In this document: positions 8,536-16,191 of the stretch, piece by piece
Layout: each line of letters begins with the position of its first letter
Numbering within the stretch: position 1 is the first letter of the stretch
NCBI RefSeq assembly: GCF_029953285.1
Contig: NZ_JASAOI010000045.1
Coordinates: 105,792 to 169,791 of the forward strand
Length of the DNA stretch: 64,000 nucleotides
Reading direction: 5' to 3'
Source of the DNA: Yinghuangia seranimata
Lineage (GTDB): Bacteria; Actinomycetota; Actinomycetes; Streptomycetales; Streptomycetaceae
Made by a program: the position numbers and the translations under genes
Notes under the pieces: model-generated
What the model saw: the letters and a program-made list of their open reading frames with translations, nothing else
What the model was told of the DNA's origin: nothing
The model's database searches: none

Positions 8536-9684
8536 GTGCACAGCCGCGATCCCGCCCCGGCGGCCCTGGCCCCCGTGATCGGGGCGCTGGTGGCCCACTG
8601 GTCGCCGTTTCTGCTGATCGCGGTCGCCGCGGCCGCCGACATCGCCGCGCCGGAGGCACGACGGTTCGACCAGTTGCTCGCCGCCGCGCCCGCACTGGCC
8701 GCCGCGACCTGGGGGGTGCCCGGCACCCTCCTGATCGGGCTGCTGTCCGCCGTGATGGAGTTCGCGCTGAGCTACGAGCGGAACGACGCGTTCGCGAACC
8801 AGTCGGGGATCGGCACCGGGGTCATCCTCGCGGTGACGCTGGCCGCCGCGTACGCCAGCCGGGTCCGCCAGCGCCAGGAGCGCGACCTGTCGGACGTCCG
8901 GGCCGTCGCCGAGACCGCTCAGGGGATGGTGCTGCGCCCGCTCCCGCCGCGGCTCGGGGACGTCGAGCTCGCGGTGCGGTACGAGGCGGCCGCCGCGCAG
9001 GCCCGGATCGGCGGGGACTTCTACGAGGCGCTGCGCACCCCGTACGGCGTCCGCGTGATCCTGGGCGACGTGCAGGGCAAGGGCCTGGCGTCGGTCGAGG
9101 TGGCGTCGGTGCTCCTCGGCGCGTTCCGGGAGGCGGCCTACGACACGCCGGGCCTGCCGGAGCTGCGGGCCGGCCTGGAGCTGAGCATGCAGCGCTACAG
9201 CGAGCAGCAGGCGGAGTCGGACGCGGCCGAGCGGTTCGCGACGGCGGTGCTGGTGGAGATCCCCGAGGGCGCGCCGGTCGCGCGGCTGCTGAACTGCGGC
9301 CATCCCCCGCCGCTGCGGCTGGGCGCGGACGGCGGGGTACGGGGCGTCGAGCCGTCGGTGCCGCTGCTGCCGGTCAACCTGGGGCTGACCGTGGACGACC
9401 GCCCGCAGGTGGACGAGATCGCGTTCGGCCCGGGCGACCGGCTGCTGCTCTACACCGACGGGGTGAGCGAGACGCGCGACCGGGACGGCGCGTTCTACCC
9501 GCTGGCGGAGCGGGTGCGGGCGTGGGCGCGGGAGCCGTCGGACGGGCTGCTGGACGCGCTGCGCGCCGACATGTCCGCGTTCGGCGCGGGCGAGCGGGAC
9601 GACGACGTTGCGGTGCTGGCGGTGCGACGGGCGGGCGGGCCGGGGGGCTCGACCTGGCCTGACGGCGCTGACGGCACAGCGTGA
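8536..9684 (+). CDS. Membrane-anchored SpoIIE/PP2C-type serine phosphatase
   Basis: About 382 residues from GTG 8536. Two or three membrane helices lie in residues about 15-110, then a short coiled linker, then a complete PPM/SpoIIE phosphatase domain. The metal-binding aspartates are present in GGDFYEA (about 158), GDVQGKG (about 176) and LLYTDGVSETR (about 305), plus the final DDDVAVLAVR. Such enzymes dephosphorylate anti-sigma-factor antagonists in partner-switching networks of actinomycetes. AAGGA abuts the GTG, so the exact start is uncertain; GTG 8575 is an alternative. A degenerate paralogue follows at 9782. Confidence 0.8.
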   Translation: MHSRDPAPAALAPVIGALVAHWSPFLLIAVAAAADIAAPEARRFDQLLAAAPALAAATWGVPGTLLIGLLSAVMEFALSYERNDAFANQSGIGTGVILAVTLAAAYASRVRQRQERDLSDVRAVAETAQGMVLRPLPPRLGDVELAVRYEAAAAQARIGGDFYEALRTPYGVRVILGDVQGKGLASVEVASVLLGAFREAAYDTPGLPELRAGLELSMQRYSEQQAESDAAERFATAVLVEIPEGAPVARLLNCGHPPPLRLGADGGVRGVEPSVPLLPVNLGLTVDDRPQVDEIAFGPGDRLLLYTDGVSETRDRDGAFYPLAERVRAWAREPSDGLLDALRADMSAFGAGERDDDVAVLAVRRAGGPGGSTWPDGADGTA

Positions 9685-9781
9685 CTCTCGACTCATCTGT
9701 TTATGGATTTATCTACTCTTCATCCGGAACTGGGCAGAACGATGGTGTCCGACCTACCGCGCCCGACACCGAGGAGCCCTC

Positions 9782-10597
9782 ATGCGCACCCTGCTCGCCC
9801 CCACCGACCAGTACTTCGGCTCCGCCGTCCCGGGCTCGGGCCCCAACGGCACGGCGTCCGCCGCGACCGGCAGCCTGCGGATCGCGACCAGCATCCCCTC
9901 CGACCACCCGCACGAGCCCGCCCACCGCTTCCTCTACGGCGCGACCGCGACCCGCTTCGGGACCCGGCTGCTGTTCGGCGAGACGGCCATGGCCGGCGCC
10001 CGCGGCCTGGCGATCGCCGCGCGGCTGCTGGACGGCTTCCGCGGCGGCGCCGAGCACGAGTCGGACCTCGGCCGGGTCGCGTACCAGATGGCGCTCAGCG
10101 TCAGCGAAGAACGCATGGGCAGCGCCCAGGAACTGGCCCGGCTGACCCTGTTGGAGCACCGGCCGGACGGCATGCTCGCCGTGGTCAACCGCGGCATGCC
10201 GGCCCCGGTCCTGGTCGGCTGGGGCGAGGCGCGCAGCCTCGCCCCGCCACTCGCCCAACCCGCGATCGGGTTGCTCAACCCGGGCAGCCTGCGGGTGCCG
10301 CCGCACGCGGTGCGGTCACGGCCCGGTGAGCGGATCCTGCTGTTCACCGGCCCCGAGCCGCGCACCGCCGGCGGCGGCCCGATGGCGTCCGACCCGGGGG
10401 TCGCGGCGGCGCTCAGCGGGCCCTTCAACGTCGCACTCGAACGCCTGCGCGAGGTGCTCGGCGGCGACGAGCGGTTCGTGCTCGCGGCCGCCGAGTGCCT
10501 CGTCGAGATCGGTGAGCCCGCCGACGCGACGGCCGCCAGCACCCCGGGCGAGGCGACCCGGCGCGCCCGCCTCGCCCGCAACCCGCTGCGCGCCTGA
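9782..10597 (+). CDS. Degenerate SpoIIE-type phosphatase (probable pseudoenzyme)
   Basis: A 271-residue soluble protein starting at ATG 9782 with GAGGAG upstream. Its middle aligns by eye with the phosphatase encoded just before it: FGETAMAGARGLAIAARLL matches LGDVQGKGLASVEVASVLL, NRGMPAPVLVGWG matches NCGHPPPLRLG, and RILLFTGPEP matches RLLLYTDGVSE. The aspartates that bind metal are therefore replaced by Glu and Gly, and the GDFY motif is absent. It has no membrane part. It is most likely catalytically dead and may act as a binding partner or regulator in the same phospho-switch. An AT-rich 97-base gap precedes it, so it may have its own promoter. Confidence 0.65.
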   Translation: MRTLLAPTDQYFGSAVPGSGPNGTASAATGSLRIATSIPSDHPHEPAHRFLYGATATRFGTRLLFGETAMAGARGLAIAARLLDGFRGGAEHESDLGRVAYQMALSVSEERMGSAQELARLTLLEHRPDGMLAVVNRGMPAPVLVGWGEARSLAPPLAQPAIGLLNPGSLRVPPHAVRSRPGERILLFTGPEPRTAGGGPMASDPGVAAALSGPFNVALERLREVLGGDERFVLAAAECLVEIGEPADATAASTPGEATRRARLARNPLRA

Positions 10598-10638
10598 CGC
10601 CGCCACGCCGCCCCGTCAGCCCCTGGCCGCCCGCGCGG

Positions 10639-11739
10639 TCAGGGGTTGATCGCGAGATCGACGTACGCCGCCAGCAGCACCAGGTGCATGCCGGCCTGCA
10701 GCGGGGTGGCCTTCCCCGGCACCACCGTCAGGATCCCGACGGCGACCGTGAGCGCGAGCAGCACCATGTGCGTCGCGCCGAGGCCGAGCAGCAGCGGGCC
10801 GGAGATCCAGATCGACGCGACGGCGACGGCCGGGATGGTCAGGCCCATGCTGGCGATCGCCGAGCCGAGCGCCAGGTTGAGACCGGTCTGCACGCGGTCG
10901 CGCAGCGCGGCGCGGTAGGCGGCGATCGACTCCGGGAGCAGCACCAGCAGGGCGATGACCACGCCCACGACCGCCTCGGGCAGCCCGGCCGACTCGACGC
11001 CGGACTCCAGCGTCGGCGAGATGACCTTCGCCAGCCCGACGACGGACACGAGTGCGAGGCCGAGCAGGCCGAGGCTGAACCACGCCTCGCCCGCCTCCGG
11101 CCGCGTCCCGTGCTCCTCGTCGACGGGCTCGCCGGCGGAGGTCACCGGCAGGAAGTCCTCACGGTGCCGGATGGTCTGCGTCGCGACGAACAGCCCGTAC
11201 ACCAGGGCGGACGCGATCGCGGCGAACACCAGCTGCTGCCCGGAGAACTTCGGTCCCGGCGAGCTGGTGGTGAACGTCGGCAGGACGAGGCTGAGCCCGG
11301 CCAGCGTCGCCACGGTCGCGAGTTCCGCGCCGGCGCCCTCGGGGTTGAACCGCGCGACCCCGCCGCGCAGCGCGCCGACCATCAGGCACATGCCGACGAT
11401 GCCGTTGCAGGTGATCATGACCGCGGCGAAGACGGTGTCCCGCGCGAGCGAGGCGCCCTTCGTCCCTTCGCTGCTCACCATGAGCGTGATGATGAGCGCG
11501 ACCTCGATGACCGTGACCGCGACCGCGAGCACCAGCGCCCCCATCGGCTCCCCGACCCGGTGCGCCACCACCTCGGCGTGATGCACCGCCGCGAGCACCG
11601 CCCCGGCGAGCAGCACCGCGACGACCCCCACCACCCACCCGGGATTGTCCCGCCCCCAGGTGAAGCCGAGCGCGACCAGCGCCATGATCGGCACAAACGT
11701 CGTCCAACCGAGCAGCGGTCCACGCAGAGCTTCAGCCAC
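10639..11739 (-). CDS. Ca2+/H+ antiporter, CaCA family
   Basis: A 366-residue membrane protein with about eleven helices in two homologous halves. Each half has an acidic alpha-repeat: GEPMGALVLAVAVTVIEVA (about 63-81) and VLLPESIAAYRAAL (about 268-281). Between the halves lies an acidic cytoplasmic loop (about 205-225, EPVDEEHGTRPEAGE). This is the ChaA/VCX arrangement for exporting Ca2+ (or Na+/K+) in exchange for protons. GTG at 11739 is the start. The first dozen codons and upstream region are duplicated in decayed form at 12064-12138. Confidence 0.85.
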   Translation of the reverse strand: MAEALRGPLLGWTTFVPIMALVALGFTWGRDNPGWVVGVVAVLLAGAVLAAVHHAEVVAHRVGEPMGALVLAVAVTVIEVALIITLMVSSEGTKGASLARDTVFAAVMITCNGIVGMCLMVGALRGGVARFNPEGAGAELATVATLAGLSLVLPTFTTSSPGPKFSGQQLVFAAIASALVYGLFVATQTIRHREDFLPVTSAGEPVDEEHGTRPEAGEAWFSLGLLGLALVSVVGLAKVISPTLESGVESAGLPEAVVGVVIALLVLLPESIAAYRAALRDRVQTGLNLALGSAIASMGLTIPAVAVASIWISGPLLLGLGATHMVLLALTVAVGILTVVPGKATPLQAGMHLVLLAAYVDLAINP

Positions 11740-11778
11740 GCACGCGATCGTTCCATGCCAAAGCCGACTTATCGGTCA
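11703..11778. repeat. Imperfect direct repeat, copy A (antiporter 5' end)
   Basis: About 76 bases covering the first codons and the upstream region of the antiporter gene. They recur at 12064-12138 with two single-base indels and scattered substitutions; GAGCAGCGGTCCACGC is identical in both. Copy A is the functional one since it carries the gene start. Confidence 0.8.
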
Positions 11779-12063
11779 TGACACCCGACGTGCAGGCCGC
11801 CCTGACGAGACGGCTTCCGGGGCGGGCTGGGCGCGTGGTGGGAGAGCACACGCGAACACGCGTGGGCCGGGGGTCACCCGCCACCGGCGAGCCCAGGGTC
11901 TGCGGCAACACGGGCCGGCCCCCGGCACCAGCGGCACGAGCGCGTCCGCCGCACCGCATCCGCATCTGGCCGGCTCAGCTCGCGCGAAGGCCTTACGTAC
12001 CGCGGGCCCGGCTCCGACGGCAGGGCGCGCATCTCCCGAACAGCCCGCTCGCCTCAACCGGGT
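11779..12063. other. Intergenic sequence between the two antiporter-start copies
   Basis: GC-rich sequence with no convincing gene. The open frames across it have no family-like composition. Together with copy B and the 58 bases up to the PaaX-type gene stop, the gap between genes is 457 bases. Confidence 0.5.
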
Positions 12064-12138
12064 TCCAACGGAGCAGCGGTCCACGCGGAGCTCAGCCGCG
12101 CAGGCGGCCGCTCCATGCCAATGCCGGCTCATTGGTCA
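12064..12138. repeat. Imperfect direct repeat, copy B (decayed antiporter 5' end)
   Basis: Second copy of the antiporter start region, 360 bases upstream, oriented the same way. A frameshifting 1-base deletion and lack of downstream coding sequence show it is not a gene start. It may be left from a local duplication or a rearrangement. Confidence 0.8.
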
Positions 12139-12196
12139 CGCCTCTCGCCCGGACCACGCCCGGCCGTCGGGCCGGCCACCCTCGTCGGGTCCCGGC

Positions 12197-13030
12197 TCAG
12201 GTCGCGCGGAGGCCTGTCACCGCTTCGACGTGGCGGAGGCTCGGGGTGGCGAGGAGGGCGTGGAGTTCCTGGAAGAGGCGTCTGGCCTCCACGGCGTTCC
12301 AGTCGGCGGGGAGCAACTCGGCCGGGAGGCCCGGGTCGAGGTAGGGGAGGCGGCGCCAGGCGGTGAGCATCGGGACGTAGGCGCGGAAGGCTTCGTCCTC
12401 GGCGACCGGGGGCCGCAGCTCGGTCGCCAGCGGGCGGTACGCCGCGGTGAACTCGGCGTACTGGTCCTCGATGGCCTTGAAGTCCCACCACGTCCCGACC
12501 ACCGAGGCCAGGTCGTCGAAGCCGGCGTAAGCGCCGGCGAACAGGTGGACGTAGTCGCTGAGTCCGACCCGGCCCAGCGTCGCGCGGGCGTCCGCGAGCA
12601 GCCGCCGCGGCGCGACCCACACGCCCGGCGCGGCCTTGCCGAAGCCGAGCCACGTCAGCCTGGACCGCAGCTGGTGCCGCGCGGCGCGCTCGGTCTCCGG
12701 GACCGAGAACACCGCGACGACCCAGCCGTCCTCCAGCGCGGCCGGCTCCAGGCCGCCCAGGATCCGCCGGTCGCCCTCGTCGAACACCGGCCCCAGCACG
12801 GGCGTGAGCCGGTAGCCCGTGCCCGCGCGCGGCCCGGTGCCGCGCTCCTGCGTCAGGATGCCCCGCTTCTTCAGGCGGGAGATGGCCGACCGGACGGCGG
12901 GCGCGTCGACGTCCAGGTCGGCCATCAGGGTGATGAGGTCCGCGATCGGGACCCATCCGCCGCACGGCCGCACGAACGCGCCGTAGATGGTGCTGATGAG
13001 CGCACCGGGCCGGGGCGCGGTCTCGACCAT
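12197..13030 (-). CDS. PaaX-family transcriptional regulator
   Basis: A 277-residue regulator with an N-terminal winged helix (about 10-75; AVRSAISRLKKRGIL is the recognition region) and the PaaX central and C-terminal domains (DGWVVAVFSVPE, RSRLTWLGFG, PYLDPGLPAELLP, W-A-EARRLF). PaaX of the phenylacetate pathway is a repressor released by an aryl-CoA thioester. This gene is the last of the minus-strand aromatic operon, 43 bases after the hydrolase gene, so its ligand is plausibly an aryl-CoA made by the operon, such as salicylyl-CoA. A close paralogue lies at 62999-63820. Confidence 0.85.
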   Translation of the reverse strand: MVETAPRPGALISTIYGAFVRPCGGWVPIADLITLMADLDVDAPAVRSAISRLKKRGILTQERGTGPRAGTGYRLTPVLGPVFDEGDRRILGGLEPAALEDGWVVAVFSVPETERAARHQLRSRLTWLGFGKAAPGVWVAPRRLLADARATLGRVGLSDYVHLFAGAYAGFDDLASVVGTWWDFKAIEDQYAEFTAAYRPLATELRPPVAEDEAFRAYVPMLTAWRRLPYLDPGLPAELLPADWNAVEARRLFQELHALLATPSLRHVEAVTGLRAT

Positions 13031-13073
13031 GGGCTGCCTCCGTGTGTTCGGCGGGCGACGGGTTCGCCAGGGC

Positions 13074-13970
13074 TCAGCGGGCGTCCACCACGGGGTTGCT
13101 GAGCGTCCCGATCCCCTGCACGGTGGCCTCGACCACGTCGCCGGGCCACAGGTACTCCGGCGGAACCATGCCCGCGCCGACGCCCGACGGCGAGCCCGTC
13201 GAGATGACGTCGCCGGGTTCGAGCGTCATGCCGGAGGTGATGTCCGCGATCAGCTTCGGGATCTTGAACAGCATGTGCCGGGTGTTGGACTTCTGCTTGG
13301 TCTGCCCGTTGACCGTCAGCGACAGGTCGAGGTCCAGCGGGTCCGCGATCTCGTCGGCGGTCACGACGGCGGGGCCGAACGGGCAGTACGAGTCCTGGCC
13401 CTTGGAGAAGAACCACTGGCCCGACCGGCGTTGGTCGCGGGCGCTGATGTCGTTCATGATGCTGTAGCCGAAGACGTAGTCGTACGCGTCCTCTTCGCTC
13501 ACCTTGAACGCGGTGCGCCCGATGACGACAGCGAGTTCGCACTCCCAGTCGAGCTGCTGCGTCAGGTCGCCGTTGTGGAGGATCGGCTGCCCGGTCCCGG
13601 TCACGGCGGTGGCCGGCTTACCGAACAGCACGGGGCGGTCCGGGAGTTCCTTGTCGGTGTCGAGCGTGCGGCTGGACTCGGCGACGTGCTCGACGTAGTT
13701 CAGGCCGATGCCGATCACCTTGCCGGGGCGCAGCGGCGCCCGCAGTGAGACGTCGGACAGCGCGTGCCCGGGGGCGTCCGCGCCGGCGGACTCGACGAGC
13801 GAACGCACCGCGGCCAGCGCCTCCGGCCCGCCCCGCACCACGGACAGCAGCCCGTCGGGGATCTCGGCGCCGCGCTCGGCGGCCAGTGCCGCGAGGTCGA
13901 CGACGCGTCCGCCGGCCTCGGCGCCGAACCGCTCGGGTCCGCCGTCGACGGTGTAGGTGATCAGTCGCAT
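13074..13970 (-). CDS. Fumarylacetoacetate hydrolase-family enzyme (fumaryl/maleylpyruvate hydrolase-like)
   Basis: A 298-residue enzyme of the FAH fold. The metal-binding region DWECELAVVIG (about 138-148), the GLNYVEH start of the core, NDISARD, SKGQDSYCPFGPAVV and the closing TGSPSGVG are all present. In gentisate pathways this family cleaves fumarylpyruvate (after isomerisation) or maleylpyruvate to pyruvate plus a C4 acid. The ATG at 13970 overlaps the end of the gentisate dioxygenase gene by 10 bases and has GAGGAAAA in front, so the two are translationally linked. No isomerase is in the operon, so direct maleylpyruvate hydrolysis is possible. Confidence 0.85.
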   Translation of the reverse strand: MRLITYTVDGGPERFGAEAGGRVVDLAALAAERGAEIPDGLLSVVRGGPEALAAVRSLVESAGADAPGHALSDVSLRAPLRPGKVIGIGLNYVEHVAESSRTLDTDKELPDRPVLFGKPATAVTGTGQPILHNGDLTQQLDWECELAVVIGRTAFKVSEEDAYDYVFGYSIMNDISARDQRRSGQWFFSKGQDSYCPFGPAVVTADEIADPLDLDLSLTVNGQTKQKSNTRHMLFKIPKLIADITSGMTLEPGDVISTGSPSGVGAGMVPPEYLWPGDVVEATVQGIGTLSNPVVDAR

Positions 13971-15046
13971 TTTTCCTCTTCTCGGTAGAAGCCCAGTGAG
14001 CGCATCACCGGGAAGTCGTTGAACGAGAACAGGACGGCGTCGTCCGACTGGTCGAGGTTCTCGTGCTCGTGCCACGCCCACGACGGGACGCAGAAGATGT
14101 CGCCCTTGCTCCACTCGAAGCGCTGCCCGCCGACGACGGACACGCCGCGCCCCTTGGCGACCGTGTACACGACCGAACCGGTGTGCCGGTGCGCCTTGGT
14201 CGCCTGCCCCGGCAGCAGCAGCTGCAGGTGCGCGCCCATGGTCGGCATGACCGACCCGCCGGTCACGGGGTTGGTGTACTCCATGATCACGCCGTCGTAC
14301 GGGGAGCCCTCGCCGGTCCTGGCGAGGTCCCGCAGCGCCTGGTAGCTCGGCTCCCACGGCCAGGCCAGCAGCGGCGAGTAGGGCCGGGTCCACTTCTCGA
14401 CGCCGTAGGGCAGCAGGTTGCCGCCGTACGTGAGCACCGAGGCGTTGACGACCGGCCGGGCCCGCTGGTACAGCTCCGGGTGGACCTCGTAGAAGCCCGC
14501 GTCGAGCGCGTTGACCAGCGGGATGTCGAGGCCGTCCTGCCAGATGACCGGCTCGTCCTCGCCCTCGTTGCCGTGCTCGTGCCACGTGCCGTTGGGGGTG
14601 ATCGCGAAGTCGCCGGGCCCGACCCGGAGCTTCTCGCCGTCGACGATCGTCCAGGCGCCCTGGCCCTCGTGGACGAACCGCAGGGCGGCGGCCTGGTGCC
14701 GGTGCGCGGTCATCGCCTCGCCCGGGCCCATGATCTGCAGGCCGGTGTAGAGCAGCCCGACCGCGGCGCTGACGTCGCGTCGGCCCGGGTTGACCAGCAT
14801 GACCACGCGGCGTCCGGCGTCGTCGGCCTTGACCAGGTCCAGGGCCTTGCGCACCAGCGGGCGCAGGTCGGAGTAGCGCCACAGCACCGGCACGGACGTG
14901 GGCTGCGGGTACCACGGTTCGATCTTGTTGGCGACCGTCCACAGCGCGCCGGCCTCGAGGCCGGCCAGTTCGCCGTAGTAGGCCTCCAGTTCGGGGGTGT
15001 CGGACACGCGTGCCCGGCCGAGCATGCTGTCGTCCTGCGTCGTCAT
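13961..15046 (-). CDS. Gentisate 1,2-dioxygenase
   Basis: A 361-residue bicupin. The N-terminal cupin has the Fe(II) ligands in AHRHQAAALRFVHEG (about 110-124), followed by ITPNGTWHEHGNE and the family signature WQDGLDIPLVNALDA. The C-terminal cupin repeats AHRHTGSVVYTV (about 283-294) and PSWAWHEHEN. This enzyme opens the gentisate ring between C1 and C2 to give maleylpyruvate. ATG 15046 overlaps the nitrilase stop by 4 bases. In the Streptomyces salicylate route the equivalent protein is SdgD. A 1-hydroxy-2-naphthoate or salicylate 1,2-dioxygenase activity is possible within the family, but the operon favours gentisate. Confidence 0.85.
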   Translation of the reverse strand: MTTQDDSMLGRARVSDTPELEAYYGELAGLEAGALWTVANKIEPWYPQPTSVPVLWRYSDLRPLVRKALDLVKADDAGRRVVMLVNPGRRDVSAAVGLLYTGLQIMGPGEAMTAHRHQAAALRFVHEGQGAWTIVDGEKLRVGPGDFAITPNGTWHEHGNEGEDEPVIWQDGLDIPLVNALDAGFYEVHPELYQRARPVVNASVLTYGGNLLPYGVEKWTRPYSPLLAWPWEPSYQALRDLARTGEGSPYDGVIMEYTNPVTGGSVMPTMGAHLQLLLPGQATKAHRHTGSVVYTVAKGRGVSVVGGQRFEWSKGDIFCVPSWAWHEHENLDQSDDAVLFSFNDFPVMRSLGFYREEEKCD

Positions 15047-16086
15047 GACCCCTCCTCCTGAGTGTCCTGCACGTCCTGTACGCGGGTTCCGGCGGCCGGG
15101 TCGACGGCGAAGCCGACCGGGCGGCGCGGCCGGTTGTCGACGGTCAGCCGGAAGATGTCGAAGCGGTTGTAGTGGCCGAGGATGTCGTGCATCTGCTTGG
15201 GCTGGATGCAGCGGTTGAGGTCGATCTCGGCGTAGACGACGCCCTCGTCGTCGACGAGCGGTTCGGAGACCGGCCGCCCGTCGGGGCCGAAGATCCCGGA
15301 CAGCGCGCTGCGGGGGCGTGCGAGCAGCTTGCGGACCTCGTCGTCGTCGCCGGCGACCGCGTCGACGATCTCGGGCGAGACGGTCGAGCACGACACGACG
15401 GTGAAGACCTTGCCCTCGAAGCAGTGTGCGGCGGCGCGCACCGCGATCGCCTCGGCCATGTCGTAGTCGGCGGGCGCGACCGGCAGCGCGATGTAGCTTG
15501 CCGCGTGCACGAGTTCGCCCTGCGACAGCAGCGCGAACCGGGCGAGGGTGTTGGTGTTCTCGCCGCACGCGAGGACACCGAGCGGGCCGACCGCCGTCGG
15601 GTGGACGCGCAGCGAACTGCCGTCGCCGCCCGTCCAAGTGAGCTTCTCGGCCCACGTGGGCACGAGCTTGCGGTGGACGCCGAGCAGTTCGCCGTCGTCG
15701 CCGATGGTGAGCATCGTGTTGTAGAGCTCGCCGAGGCTGTGCGCGCCGCGTTCGTTGACGCCGATCACGACGACGGCGCCGGCCTCGCGGGCCGCGGCGC
15801 GCAGCGTCTCGACGTGCGGCCCGGGGATGTCGACCGAGGCCTTGTAAAGGCGTTCGAACCACGGCGAGCCCTGGACGGGGTTCATCGTCCAGTTCCAGTA
15901 CGGGTATCCGGCGACGAACACCTCGGGGAAGACGATCAGCTTGGCGCCGTTCGCGGCGGCCTCGCGGATGATCCGCACGGCCTTGGCCACCGTGCCGGCG
16001 GTGTCGAGGAACACCGGCGCGGCCTGCACGGCGGCCGCGGTGAAGCGCGGCAGTTCGTCTCTCTGATGGTCCAGCAGGTTCTGCAT
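15043..16086 (-). CDS. Nitrilase (C-N hydrolase superfamily)
   Basis: A 347-residue enzyme with the full Glu-Lys-Cys triad of nitrilases: FPEVFVAGYP (Glu about 56), HRKLVPTWAEK (Lys about 139) and LACGENTNTLARF (Cys about 172). The CGENTN form and length fit true nitrilases that convert R-CN to R-COOH plus ammonia, rather than amidases. It sits inside the salicylate-type operon, overlapping the gentisate dioxygenase gene by 4 bases and 105 bases after the hydroxylase gene. A substrate that yields an aromatic acid for the pathway, for example 2-hydroxybenzonitrile giving salicylate, is my inference. Confidence 0.85.
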   Translation of the reverse strand: MQNLLDHQRDELPRFTAAAVQAAPVFLDTAGTVAKAVRIIREAAANGAKLIVFPEVFVAGYPYWNWTMNPVQGSPWFERLYKASVDIPGPHVETLRAAAREAGAVVVIGVNERGAHSLGELYNTMLTIGDDGELLGVHRKLVPTWAEKLTWTGGDGSSLRVHPTAVGPLGVLACGENTNTLARFALLSQGELVHAASYIALPVAPADYDMAEAIAVRAAAHCFEGKVFTVVSCSTVSPEIVDAVAGDDDEVRKLLARPRSALSGIFGPDGRPVSEPLVDDEGVVYAEIDLNRCIQPKQMHDILGHYNRFDIFRLTVDNRPRRPVGFAVDPAAGTRVQDVQDTQEEGS

Positions 16087-16137
16087 GCGGGGCTCCGTGG
16101 GTGGGTCCGGGTCCGTCCGGGTGGTCGCGGTGGTCCT

Positions 16138-16190
16138 GGTGGCTGCCGGTGGTCCGGGTGGCTGCCGGTGATCCGGGTGGCTGCCGGCGG
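16138..16190. repeat. 19-bp tandem repeat, almost three units
   Basis: Units begin at 16138, 16157 and 16176 with the core GGTGGCTGCCGG. They fill half of the 105-base gap between the salicylyl-CoA hydroxylase and nitrilase genes, the only spacer of this kind in the operon. A role in mRNA structure or differential expression is possible; recent slippage is enough to explain it. Confidence 0.75.
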
Positions 16191-16191
16191 T

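Noticed and set aside
15043..16086. Reading the operon nitrilase as an amidase or carbamoylputrescine hydrolase
   Set aside because: The CGENTNTLARF context and the HRKLVPTWAEK segment fit true nitrilases better.
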